Of a stretch of DNA of 64,000 nucleotides, positions 11,985-24,983 are shown one piece after another. The stretch comes from Polyodon spathula. Lineage: Eukaryota; Chordata; Actinopteri; Acipenseriformes; Polyodontidae. A program made the translations under genes and the position numbers. The stretch lies in the NCBI RefSeq assembly GCF_017654505.1, contig NC_054553.1, positions 6,427,118-6,491,117 on the forward strand, read 5' to 3'. The stretch's first letter is position 1; every line of letters begins with the position of its first letter. Under the pieces are notes generated by a model, which was not told the DNA's origin, did no database searches, and saw nothing but the letters and a program-made list of their open reading frames with translations.

Positions 11985-14900
11985 GTTTGCACTCTTATCC
12001 ATTCCTTCCTTTTCCTGTCTCATCTTGTTATGATGATATATATAGGGATGGGACGAATACAGCGATTCTGAATAATTTTCTTTTAAACTCTCACTGATGC
12101 AACACATTTCAATTGAAAGCCGGTTAAAACAAACAATTAGGTTGTGCTGTGTGTATAATCTTTAATGTGCTTTCAATTAAAAACAAATTGTTGCCTTTTA
12201 ATCTGTAAACAGGTGATTTTCATGTGGCCGATGACAAGCACAAGGATCCAAGCAAGTTTTTAAATGCTTTTAGATAAGCTTTCAAGACTACATAGCTACC
12301 TACATCAGATGGATGAGAAAAAAATTGTATTATAAAATATGAGTCTATTTTAATTCAGTAAACAAAAAAACAAAACAGCTGCTAATGCCCTCCTCCTTTT
12401 GTTTTAGTTGCATTAGACATGTATTTCTAGGAGGATCTGTATAAGTGAGAATCCCATGGACAGCCGCTTCTGCAGAAATGGAGTGCTAACCTTTAGGACA
12501 GTCTGGCTGCTTTTACAAATCCCTTTTGGTCACAGTGAGAATCAGCACAGTAGCTACAGTTAGCCACTTGGGCTGTTAGCCCCAGGAGACTGTGCTGCCA
12601 GGTATAAGAGCGAGACTCTGGTGTGTGGAAAGACTCTACAAGCACGCACACCAGAGGAGCACTGCCCTTTTAGCATGCAGCCAGGATAGACAGCAAGATT
12701 AATTCCATTCATGCAAAGTTGCTCTTAATCCAATCCCACTGCAGGAAACCAATGCTGCTTCCAGGGAGTCACTGTCACTCGACAGAAATTTCTCTCCCTC
12801 TCTCTCAAAACAGACTTTCTAATTTAGAGGCAAATCGATATTTCTTTTTTTAGACACCATACAAAATCCCTACACTTAAGAGGGGTCATTCATCTCATTA
12901 CATACAGGGACATCCAGTCTGACGGCAGACAACGACCTTCTTAAAAATGTAGTTCTCCAATCGGTTTGAAAAATGTTTTTTTTTTACACATTTCAAAAGG
13001 GTTTAAAAGCCCCTGCTGATCAGATCAATAGAGGGTTCTTAAATCAGAATAACAAAATACACAGGAAACTTTTGGAACTTCTGTATTGCAGGGCATAAGC
13101 ACAGCTATATTTTTTAAAATTTTTATTGAATCTACCCCCAAGAGGATAAGTAATTGTTGTTTCTGTCTTAAAATTGGTTAGTTGAAGAGCTAGCAACCAA
13201 AAAAAGAAAAAACACAACTAATGCTATTACAGTAAAAAGCTTGAAATTCTGAAAGATGTCAGTAATACACAAACAATACTGACCCAGCCTGACAAAGCAG
13301 GCAGCAGCAGCCCTGTTAAGAATGGTTCTATTGCCAGTCACCACTCTTACAGCTTCCCACAGCACAGCTACCCTGCACTACCCATCGTGGTCATAGTTCA
13401 GTGCATACTGATCTATTGCCTGATTTCAGTGCTGGAGCTGCATTAGCATTCAGCTCCGGCTATGTTAGGATAATAGCATTAAAAGCAACCTCTGATCCTG
13501 TTGTCATGGATACAGCACAATGCAAAACTAGTACCTCCGAGCTATCGGTCCTCGCTCTTCTGCTGCCAATCTTTATACATTTCTGTGCATTACATACATA
13601 TAACATACATGCAGATTACAGCAACAAATATTTCCACAGTGCGCATAAATGTAAATGAAATGCATAGATATTAAGTGACTTTAGGGAGCTACATGCTGCA
13701 GGTATGTTTGTATGTATGGAGACAAGCACATAGCTTCATTGTTTAACGATAATTGAAGCTAGGTAAGAATTAGAAGATAAAAGATACCAAAAAAGAAACA
13801 ATGCTTTCTGTCTAATAACAGACTGGCTATAAAGGATTGCAAATATAAGTGTTTTATGTATAAGGTAAACAAAAAGATACTGTACATACAAGCAATGCAG
13901 CATGAGTTTCAATTATATGCAGACCTACAGTGTTCAAATAAAACTGTATATGTACGCATCTCCATTTGTAAATATGTAGACACATATACTGTATAGCTAT
14001 GTATAAATATAGACATGTGACTGCTGCCTCAGTATTGCAATGCATGAGCTTTTAAAACACACAGTAAATGCATGACTCATTCGAATGTTAATAACTGGCC
14101 CCATGCATGTCCGTGCTTGAGCCACACAGAATATGAGCAGCAGCTCTAGCTGACTGTAATTACAGCTTGGCTTGTTCAGCCTCAATGTAATGTAATTACT
14201 GCTTTGTTAACTTTTAACAGAGCTGGAGCCCTGCAGGCAGAGAGTACAAACTGGAGCCAAGAAGCGTCCTTAAATGTGACTGCAAACTCTGAGATTACCA
14301 AAAACACATAGGCGCCTATTGAAAAGGTGGGGGCAGTGTTTCAACCTTTGATTGCTACAACAACAGTCCCCGATTCAGAACCCAGGTACATATTCCAATC
14401 ACAGACTACTAATAAATAACTCAATTAAATACCATGGTTGACCACTAGGTTGATTTCCACCCCAGATTTAAATACAGATAAATACGATATATTGGTACAT
14501 TGCAGAGAATATCTCATTCATTTATTTTTATGTATTACATACTTAAACAAAACATGACATTTTGAAGACAGCCAATTTGGACCCTTATAAAGTAATGCAT
14601 AGTTTATGTAGAATGTACTGTCAACATGTGAATTAACCCAATCCATGTATTTTCGATTTGTAAAATGATAATAAGCCATCAACCTCATATTCCAATTTGC
14701 TAGTTTATTATTTAAGCAGTCAGACACACCAAGGAGCGACACAATCACTTAGCTATACTGTCTTGTACACAATAATCCGTACCTGGAAGTGTGTCACTGC
14801 GATTACAAAATGACCAAAAACCAGAGCAGTGTAGGAAAAAAAAAGTGCACAAAGAATCAAATCCTTTTTGGCAAATGTTTAACTATGCAGCAGAACAAAA

Positions 14901-15900
14901 CTGTGGACTAACAGAGAGTTGTGCACATTATGGTCTAACAACAGCACTGCTTGGAGTCTTGGTCAACCAATCTCACCTTTCTGGTCACCCCAGTCATTAT
15001 CTAATTTAATCAAACACATACCAGCTCCATTCTGGTCAATGCTCTTTTGATTTCTGCAAGATAAATAACGCATTTCAATTGATTACAGCAAGGGGAGCAA
15101 AAAAACTTACATAAATAAGTAATAAAGCCAGGAAATGGTTTGTGTTTTTTTTTTTGTTTTCTCTAACTGTGCAAACTGATGTAACCACTTGACTCTATGC
15201 AAGTATTACAAATATCACAGTAATCTGGGTGCACTGTGTGTTTTGGGACGCTGTGGATTTGGAACAAACTGTGCCTGAAATACATATTCACTGTAGGGGC
15301 AAATGTTTAAGAAGGAACAATGAGTATGGCCTTCAAACACCCTTGTTAATCATATAGAGGCCACAATATATGTAATAATCCGAACACTGATTATGTGCAG
15401 GTGTCCTGACCCAATATATTATATTAGGGGTGGGCTTATTTGTAGAGGCCACAAGTTGAATCCTGGGGGGGCCTGTATCAGACCCATGGGTCTGATAAGT
15501 CACAGATGTGTTAAGCTACTGAGAATTAATTTAAATAATTTAACAACAGTTATTTAACCACTCATTACTGGAGTAAGCAGCAAAGGCAAGTTTTAGCCTG
15601 TACTGTTCCGTTGTTTATTTCCTGTCAGAAAACTTGTCTTTTCCCCTTTGTTGCGCGAAAAAAACAGAGATGAACTCATCCACCTCCAGTCTGCCTTTTT
15701 TCTAACAGGCAGAGAGTATTAAAGCCTGTGGAGGATTGCTCATGTCTGCTAGAGTTTGTGTGCTGCTAGCAAGCTGATGAAAACTTAAGGAAATGAACTG
15801 AAACATCCTGTTAATAACCATTTGCAGCACAGAAGACTGACCTGAAGCACTAACCCTACATGATATAATACATCTACTGTGTGTATAAAGAGAAGCTGGT

Positions 15901-15901
<1 letters not shown>
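11985..15901. other. Non-coding stretch
   Basis: No host exon is recognised. A GGGATGGGACGAATAC block near 12045 resembles a fish hAT terminus, without a partner. A T-run lies at 12978-12985, and a perfect palindrome at 15476-15497 is listed separately. The open frames are short and lack domains. Confidence 0.4.
15425..15500 (+). mobile_element. Possible decayed hAT-type fragment with palindrome
   Basis: AGGGGTGGGCTTATTTGTAG followed by an AGGCC-rich block recalls the fish hAT end type CAGGGGTGGGC...CTGGAGGGCC. It leads into a perfect 22-bp palindrome at 15476-15497 (half-site TATCAGACCCA). The opposite terminus and target duplication are not identified. Confidence 0.25.

Positions 15902-15946
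<45 letters not shown>
15902..15946. repeat. (CA)n microsatellite
   Basis: An uninterrupted AC tract of about 22 units. Confidence 0.97.
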
Positions 15947-15948
<2 letters not shown>

Positions 15949-17471
15949 ACAATGATTCTACTTAACTGTAACTCCAAATTAAAGAGCCAATCAAATTGCA
16001 TTAAAGTCACCAAAAGGCTTCTGTATTCAAAGGGCTTTAAAACTCAGAGTACAGCAAATAGGCAATTAGTAACTGATTAACAAATTCACTATGATCCCAC
16101 ATGATGGCCAAACTAATTTCCCCTTTAACTTGATTTTATTCACCTCAACTATTAAGGGTGTCCGCAAGCTATTATTGGCGCCTTTTCTTTATTATAGTGT
16201 GCTTATACTATGCACTTATCACATTTTTTTCCACAATTGAGCATACTTCTCTGTTCATCATGCTTGCCTATGTTTTACTACAATTTGTAACATTTGTTTT
16301 TTTTTTTTTTTTACTGTGGTGCATCTTAAAAGATACTTTATCTTTTGGTGGGGGTTAAATATTATTCCATGCTTATATTTTGGCTTTTTTTTTTAAGGCA
16401 CATTTTTCTGTCAATCACTGTTTAAATAGATGATATATGTACAAAGTGAAAAGCACAATGTAAAATTCACAGATCTTCAGAGGCAAAGGGTCGTTGCTCT
16501 GGGCAGAGTCCAGATCTACAGCCTGACTGACAATGCAGGGAGCCTGTTCCTAATGCTAAAGACCAGCACATCAGGGCAGCGGCGTGTCACACACTGCCAG
16601 GCTAGCCATGGCCCTGACTGGGTGTGGATTAGTGCAGAGGACCCAGGGGAAGAAGCCTGCTGGAGAGGCAGAGATGCAGAGGCTCAACCCCATCTCCTAT
16701 CTGGGCTCCGGTGTAATCTTTCCAAGAAAATACAATGGACTAGGAGACAAGATCAGGGGCTTGAAAAGTGAAAAGGCCCTACAGAAACAAATCCATGAGC
16801 AATGGAAGCCCCTTTATCCAAAACTGGCATTCACTGGCTGCTCACCACCCGCAACCCTCTCCCTCCTGGAAGGGCTCCCCCTGGAGGTGAAACAAATGTA
16901 TACAGGGCAACAATATGTGGCGAAAATCCACATGCAGATCTTATATTTTCTTTATATATAGTTATTTCAAACTAAATAAATTATCTAAGTTGATTATATA
17001 TGTTTTGAATTTATCTGAATGTAAAAAGGAAGGTTGCTGGCAGGGTGGCAATATCCTATCAGATCGCATTTACATTTTTCGATTCTAAAGTCTACACTGA
17101 GGGCTTCATTATTCCCCTACCTATATGTGAATCCTAATGCAGGGGATTGCATTCAGTGGGGACCTGGAAAAGGTTCTTTGGAGGAGGCAGAGGCTGGGGC
17201 TCAGAGAATGAAAGGTAGCGTGGAACGGCTCAGCTTTGATAGGAGAGGATAAAGAGCTGGGCTGGAATAGAAATCTCTTCACAGCTCACTCCCTCGCCCT
17301 CCCCGCTCCTCGCTTCTCCACTCACTTGTGTGCCTTTTTCCTCCACAGCTTTGAACCTGGATGATCCCTGCAGTACCCCTGGGTGGTGGAGGAACACTAA
17401 ATTGGGAGGCAATTAATACAAAAGAATAAAGATAAATCGGCATTTAGAAATGTGTCAAATGCTGAACTTAC

Positions 17472-17473
<2 letters not shown>
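15947..17473. other. Non-coding stretch containing a GC-richer open block
   Basis: T-runs lie at 16298-16312 and 16386-16395. The part at 16480-16900 is clearly GC-richer than its surroundings and is listed separately. The rest holds nothing recognisable. Confidence 0.4.
16480..16962 (+). other. GC-richer block with overlapping open frames, possible gene relic
   Basis: Two overlapping plus-strand frames are open here. One is 113 codons (from 16430); the other is about 130 codons and runs to a stop at 16961. The second includes a hydrophilic Lys/Gln-rich stretch (KSEKALQKQIHEQWKP) and then a Pro/Leu-rich part. The block is CpG-poor and GC-rich compared with the AT-rich flanks, as in a processed pseudogene or an isolated exon. 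I do not recognise the protein. There is no clear splice acceptor or donor pair and no poly-A tail, so chance remains likely. Confidence 0.15.

Positions 17474-17532
<59 letters not shown>
17474..17532. repeat. (CA)n microsatellite
   Basis: An uninterrupted CA tract of about 29 units. Confidence 0.97.
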
Positions 17533-17536
<4 letters not shown>

Positions 17537-20346
17537 TCTCTGTGAATATGGGGTTAGCTGAGTTATGAAATTATATTCTCAGAATAAACAATTCCCATAA
17601 CTCTATTTATCCCTTATTTCCCCCCCAAAAAACTAAATAACACAACTAATGAAATAAAACAAACCAATTAAAAAACTTTGAGTGACAAGCCATTTTAAGG
17701 CCCGCAGAGATATTAGCAGTTTTTATTAGATACGTAAATCAGCATTTTAACCCAAGTCATCACACCATTGTAGTTTTTACCAATTCATCCAAACAATTGC
17801 ATATGTAACTATTGTACTGAACATACATCATTCAAATAGAACCATTATGTAGCAAGGTTATGAAAACCATTGTGAAAGCAATTGCTATTTGAGAATTTTA
17901 TCTTAAAACCATGAAAAATGCCATTGAGGGCTGCATCGTTTGTTTCCATTGCTGATGAAAAACTATTAGCAGAGCAAATAAAAGTGCATGTTTATTACAG
18001 TTGTGCTATAGTATGAAACCTTGCAACTCTACCTGACAAAGTATTTTGGACAGCATACAAGTGAATACACATTTGTAAAAAGATCCATTTGACCAGATAA
18101 CCAAAATGTATTTAATAATTTGCATTCATATTCTAATCCGTTATGCATTTGAATTCCAGAAAGCAACCCATTCCTTCACCATTCAACAACAAAAAAAAAT
18201 ACACGGCATACCTTTAAATACTGAACTATAGCTTCTAAAATATTTCAAATTACATTCATAAATGCATCATAAATTATTTATACAGGAGCTTTGAAATAAA
18301 GTATCACCTAATTACTTAAAAAAATCCCTAGTCCCTGCTTTGGTAGCCAGCAGCTCCCCTCAGCGATGTTAGAGTGTGAAAATTAGGGAGGCAGAACTTA
18401 ATGCCTGTGTGCTTCTGCCTTTAGACGGTCAAGCGTGGAAACAGGATACACCTTTCTGGATGGATAATTTTCCTTATTAAAACAACACAGCGGGAAGCGC
18501 AGCAGGGAGCACACTAAAACAAGGCTTTTAATTGTAATTTCCCTTGGAAGATTTTCCCAAGACAGTGCAGAGGCCAAGATTAATTCGAAAACCTGGCAGT
18601 GCAGTGCTGCCTCCATTCATGCCCTGCTGAAAGGAGACAGGGCCTGCTGAGAGCTTACGCACCCAGTGGGTGGGTAGGCATGGAGCTGAGCCACCCTCTT
18701 TCCATTTCAGCTTTCTGACGGTACTGGTTATGTTGTAAACACAAAGAGCACAAACAGAGATTTGAACGTTTTTTTTTAGTTTTTTTTTTTAGTTCCTCTC
18801 ATGAGAATTTTTAAAATTTGAATTCCCTGTCACGGCACACATACTGCCGGGACAACATCAGCGGAAATCCACCTCCTTAATGCTCAAGCACACCAAGTAA
18901 CAAGTCAATATTAGGCCTTGCAATGTCGCAAGCTTCATGCGAGACCCTGGGCTTTGTTTTTTTTTCGCTGTGCATCTCTATAGTATACAGTCACATGCAT
19001 AGAATTATATTCAAACCATGTTTGGCTATACCTACCTTTACCGTGGAATCAAGCTGCTTTATAAGCGCATTGTTTCTTGCATAGCACACACATTTGTAAG
19101 CAGTATGTGTATGCCTGCCATTTTAAAGTATACAGAAGCCACCCCCCACCCCAACATTTTTTTGTTTTTATTTGCAACCTCAGTAGTTAATCAAATGTGT
19201 TCCCTGGAGACTCAACTTCTCTCCTGTAATTAATGAAATCAATGAATTACTAATTTCAAGTGTAGTTGACAGACAATACATTTTTCATTGAGTTCAATGC
19301 TACAGTAGGCCATTTTAGACAATTCCACAGAATCCTACATGTGAATAACTACAGCCTTAAATATCCATTTATAAAACACATTCTTTGGTCAGATTCTTTT
19401 TAAAATTTTTCTTTAGCAAATACAAGGAAGGCTGTTTTCACTAGTTTAAATTAAAAATACCATTTCCTTTTAATTAGAATCCCAGTCTGGGGCACGTTTA
19501 ATAACCATTATCACATATAGCAGGGTTTTCATAATGATTTTAAAGCACCAGTAGTTTGAAAAACAGTTTCACTCAGACAGCTGACAATAACAGCTGGATG
19601 TCCCAGTCAGATTCTGAGTTAGACCAGAATGGGTCTGCAAAGCCCAATTCAGAAAGAAAAGAACTACCTCGTCTACAGGGCCCTGGATTATGTATTTATT
19701 TCACAGGAACATGCAAGGCCGAAGGATTCAAAAGGCATATCCACTACCCTGCCAGTCAGAATAATTAGGAAGCGTTATGAATAATGTAAATTGCACTAAA
19801 AGCACATAGTAAATAAAATCACAAACGCAGCCAAAAAGCAAAAAAAACAAACAAACAAACAAAAAAAAACTGCTGCAATAAAATAAACTTAGTTTCCCCC
19901 AACTTACCTTCTTCAGGGAAACAGTTAATCTATTTTTAAATAAAGCTAACTTTTGTAATCTATCCAGTACTTAGAATGCTGTCATTGATCTATGATTTAT
20001 GTGATTTAAGCCACCTCTTGGCTGTAGCATTGGTTTCTGTCCAGGCAGCTGAGCTGAATACTAATCAGGGGATAAAATGTACGTTCAGGCTTTATCAGCG
20101 CAAGAGCCTCCTGAGAAAGCACTAAGACGCGACGAATGTGTGGCAGGCAGGTTACTTGCAGAAAGAGGCATGCAGTTCATAATAAACCGAATAGCAAGGA
20201 TTACATCTTATAATTTATTTGCACAGCTTGGAAATCTAACATTTGTATACACAGTTCAGAAGACAGCACCTCAAGTCGGGTCCACAATATAAACACATGT
20301 TTGTGCTGCATTATTTACACTTGGGATTACCTGAATAGGATTTCTT

Positions 20347-20350
<4 letters not shown>
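17533..20350. other. Non-coding stretch with a candidate conserved patch
   Basis: No exon is recognised. The part at 18340-18660 is complex, repeat-free and of balanced GC content, and contains TTTTAATTGTAATTTCCC-like homeodomain words, so it is a candidate conserved non-coding element. A short AAAC tract lies at 19848-19862. Confidence 0.35.

Positions 20351-20384
<34 letters not shown>
20351..20384. repeat. (AT)n microsatellite
   Basis: A TA tract of about 17 units, followed by TACATACA. Confidence 0.95.
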
Positions 20385-20388
<4 letters not shown>

Positions 20389-23300
20389 CATATTATAAAA
20401 GTAAATATTTCCAGAGGTCTATGATAACTGACTAACCTATATATATTTTAAGAAAATTTAAAAAAAAAAATTATGTAAAACATTTTTGTGCTGTCTACTC
20501 CAGTTTACAGAAAGGGTATAGAAAATAAGTTTACCTTAGTCATCTAAGGGTGCTATTTTAAGTTAATTTTCTGCCAATATTTATTTTGCTTCCATTATTG
20601 CATCCTTCGTTATGTGTTAATTCTATCACAACAAATATTGCTCTGCATTTGCTCAGCCTCTAGCTCAGTGAAAGGTTGGATTCATAATATTTAAATATGG
20701 TACTTTGGTACTAGTCATTGTTATAAAATGTCTTTTAAATTTATGCCAGGAGAATTTTTTTTTTTTCATGTTTAAACCATGAACTATTGACATGATCAAT
20801 GTTGAAGTACAGTGGTTAACCATTGCCAGATCATGCACCACATCTGAATCACGTTCCACTCATGCAGATTCTCTTCACCATGGGAGTTTCAAAACAAGGT
20901 TTCACAAAGCAACCAGCCATTGCTATACCACGAGTGACTATGAAACAAGCAAAGTCAGCAGTGGGACCAGCAAAGGCAATGGTTTATGATCTGTACAAAT
21001 AGTGTAATATTTGCGGTTTAACAGGAATTTATGAGAAGGAGGTTCACTGCCAAAACATGCAATGTAAAATACTTTTATAAGTACAGTATATGAGCAAGGG
21101 GTGTCTATTTTTGTATTAAGATTACAGAAGAGCTAACAAAACTGGACCTGCAACATTCATTTCTAAAATGTTAGGACGATGAAAGCGGTCTGCTAAAAAT
21201 TGGGTTTATTTAATGGATCCAAAAGGTCGAGGAAATATATGATTTCATTATTAAATTACTTGCAATAGGGACCCCCCTGTATTTCTGACTGTAAAACTTG
21301 CACAATTTGATGTTAGATTTTAATAACAGTGGCTTTATTTGCAGTACATTTGCTACTCATTGGTAAGCATAACCTATGAAAATATCCAAAACAAATTTCA
21401 GAAATCATCATTACTAGGTTTCTTTTGGTATTTGGTGTTGATGTCAATGCAGTATCTGTACACAATGCCTTTTCAGTTGATGGAGCTGGCTATTATAGCT
21501 GTAGAGACATTCTGCTGATATAGCCTGTGTTACAAATGTCAAGGCGAAAAATAACCTGTCAGCTGCACCTGAACCCAGGCCAAAGCACCCTAACACAGGG
21601 AGTATTAAAAATGAAATTAACCGCAATATTTGAGTATAAAATAAGACCCACTCAAAATGATTAGAAACACAAAAGCTGAGACCATAAAAATTTAAAAAAT
21701 CCCATTTAAAAATGTGAATTTGCATGCTGTTTAAATGTAAGTGACTGGGAAGGAATCGCTAGGAATTTAGCTTCAGTGAAGACACCCCCTTCCCCTCTCC
21801 CAGTGTTTGGGCTATTGAAGTCTTCAACTCATCATTACTCACCGGGCACTGGGTTGGCCAATGCATCACCCGTATTACAAATGGATTTCACAATGTTATG
21901 TTTTCTATTTCTGCTAGCTATGCAAGTGACATGTATATTTCTCACTAAATTAGTTTTAAATGCAGACCAGAACCCAGAACAGCAGAGTTCATGTGTACTA
22001 CTTTATGCAAAGTTATGCTCACATACATTACAAATCTGGCATCAATTGACACTCCCTTTGACAAACTTACTGGTATGGAACCAGCAAACCCAACTTCAAT
22101 GGACTTTTCCATGTGGCTCGAGGATGCTGATGAGACGAAGATTATTAGAAAGATGAATAAATAATCCAATTTATTTTATGTCTCAAAATGTTTGGCTTGA
22201 ATTTTATTAGAACATCAACATCATGGGCTGCTGACATTGCGGGGAAGGAGAGAGGAACAGCTGCTGGGAGAGGGGTCTGCGAGACAGGGAGCCCTACTGC
22301 GCAGCTGATCAGTGAAGCTCAGAAATAAATTCAAGAAATGTCCGTTTCTGTCTGTATTATACAACAGCATGAGGGAAAAAAAATTAAAAAGCTATGCGCT
22401 GACTTTGCATATTGATGTAAATCGCGGGACTGATGCACAAAACAGGATGCTGTGGGGCAGGAAAAAGTTCACTTAATATCGAGATGGGCATAAAGTTCGA
22501 AAGGTCAAAATAACTTCACCTTTAATTGATTTGCTACACAAAGAGCAAGTAAAAAAGTGGCAATTTTATTTGTTTTTTTTTTTTACCATCCCTTACCTTT
22601 TTATGATATTTACAATCGCTCTGTCTATTTCCCAGAGCTGTGAGTTTTATTGATTTGTTTTGAATGATGTTGGACAGTGCTTGGACAGCCCAACAACTTT
22701 TTGAAGTCACCAAAACATTACATTCCTCTTGAATTACCTGAACACACTATATCTGAAAATAGCTCTGAAACAGACTTTAATGTTATAAGTGTAAAAAAAC
22801 TTGTCAGGATGCTAACAATGAAAAGAAAAATGACAGTTGCATTATTTAAACAGTTGTAGCAACACAAGGGGACGTAGAACGCTATATTTTTTGGAACCTC
22901 ACTACTTACTCTTTTAACTATTGTGGTTGAAGGCAAGACACAACTATAGCAGTGGGGTTTGATGAGCCAAATGAACAGAGCTGAGCCTTGGGATGTGATT
23001 CTTCAATCACAGCTCAGCCGTTGGCTTTACTGAGAGATTCCCTAGACTTACAGTGCTGGTGGAACAGGCAGGCAAAGGTGAAAGTGACTTGAAAGACAAA
23101 CAGCAACACAATCTGAATCTCAAGGGATGGGGGTAATTACGTGGATAGTGAATATAATAAATGATGCAGGGATTTGGTTAGGCTACAGTTAAAACACATT
23201 GTAGCTTACTATAGTCAAAGTACTATTCCAGTGATGTTAAATTGCAGCGTCATTGCAAAGAAGGGACAGTTACACTGAATCTTATGAACATCCCCAGATT

Positions 23301-24822
23301 TTTTTACTTTATTTCAAATTTTACATTTATTATCATATGTGGTATTCAATTACAGCATATTTTAATTTAAAACTGCATTCCCTTTGCTGTTCAGCCAATA
23401 TGAAATGGCTTTATTGAATCAACCACTTTGCTACCTAATTAATTTATACAAACATGATGACATTAGGACACAGAGGCGTCTAGTCAATTGATCTAAACAT
23501 TGGCGGACCTAAACGCCATATTGAATGTGAGAATGCTTATTGTCTTTCTGTCCGTGAAAATATGTAAAACACCACAAGTGATCCTATTCTAATTATCCAA
23601 TAAATACTGCTTATATAGTTTGTCTTAACCCAACATTTAAAATAACCAAGGCACCAACCTGATTTATTAAAGTTACAACCTTAAATGCAGTACATCATCT
23701 TAAGCTATAAGAACATATCAAGTTTACACCAAAGATTAACTCCATAGAATCCCAGAGCCCAAGGTTATCTATAAATCATGTTATAAATCCATGTCTTTCA
23801 CAGGAGTGTTTCTTAGTCACCTTACTGTCCAATTATTTATTCTGCCACTGTTTTTTATGACGGCACAAGGTTTTTTTTTATGTTTTATTTGTTTTTTTAG
23901 TAAATCAGGTCATATTTTAAAGTCATCTGCATTTAATTTCTAAAAGTGAATGGCTAGCACACTGCAATGAGCAAAAAGGCAAATATTTCGCTTTTGTGTC
24001 TGTGGGCAAAATAAGTCAATATAACTGTGCGAGGTGTGAGATTCATTGGGCGCCACGCAGGAAACACTCAATCAGCTGTTTCACAGATATACTCTGGGAG
24101 AAATTGTAACACCTTTCAATAAAGAAAAGAAAAAACGATTTAAGACTTCAGCATTAATTGAGTAAATCTTACCTTCAAGGCAAAGCTATTTATTGTGAGC
24201 TGTCTCCCTGCTGTCTTTGGGTCTCCCTTTGGATTGCTGTGATTATCTGACTGTCATGACTCCTCCAATAAGAAAAAAATCAGGCGAGCTGAAAACAGTT
24301 CTGCATATGAATATCTAAAGAATATACCAACACCCAAGGATATCTCTGACTGGGTTGCAATTCAGTCCTGATTGAATCAACCAATACCAGCTTTGGTTGA
24401 GAATTTTACACCACTGGTCAAACACCCTGGATTGTATCAACCACCAATTTCTACTTATCCTGAGATTCCTACTATTACTATTACAAAAAAGTGGTGCATC
24501 CAATTAAAGTGGATTCCCTGGTAAGGCAAACTGCTTTAGAATATCCATCAGTGGATTTTCTGGTGGGACTGATGGAATCATTCCCAATATTCTTGATGGC
24601 ACTGACTGTTGCATCAGACCCCACACAGCTCAACATGTTGAACACTAAAAATAGATACAGCATTTTGTACTATAGTAAAGGTAGTCTAACATACTACTGT
24701 AACATACCCTGAATATGTAAATTATATGTGAAGCAAATAAAGATGCTACAGTAAGTGTCTGCCGACATTTTTTTCTGTCTTGATCTGTTGTGTAAAGCAG
24801 ACCAAAACTAAAACTAAAATTA
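20385..24822. other. Non-coding stretch
   Basis: No exon is recognised. The 126-codon frame at 21776-22156 and the opposing 74-codon frame at 21945-22169 overlap and show no domain. A patch at about 24150-24300 of balanced composition (TTATTGTGAGCTGTCTCCC and neighbours) looks like conserved non-coding DNA. Confidence 0.35.
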
Positions 24823-24928
24823 CCCCCCCCCCCCCAAGAATTAACATCATAACCAGCACACTGACCATTGAATGCAAATTATGAACAAGATGATAAAGTG
24901 CATAAAATAATACTAATACAAATATATA

Positions 24929-24982
<54 letters not shown>
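24823..24982. repeat. Poly-C run and (AT)n microsatellite
   Basis: A 13-base C-run lies at 24823-24835. An AT tract runs from 24922 to 24982 with one phase break. The 86 bases between them are single-copy. Confidence 0.93.
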
Positions 24983-24983
<1 letters not shown>

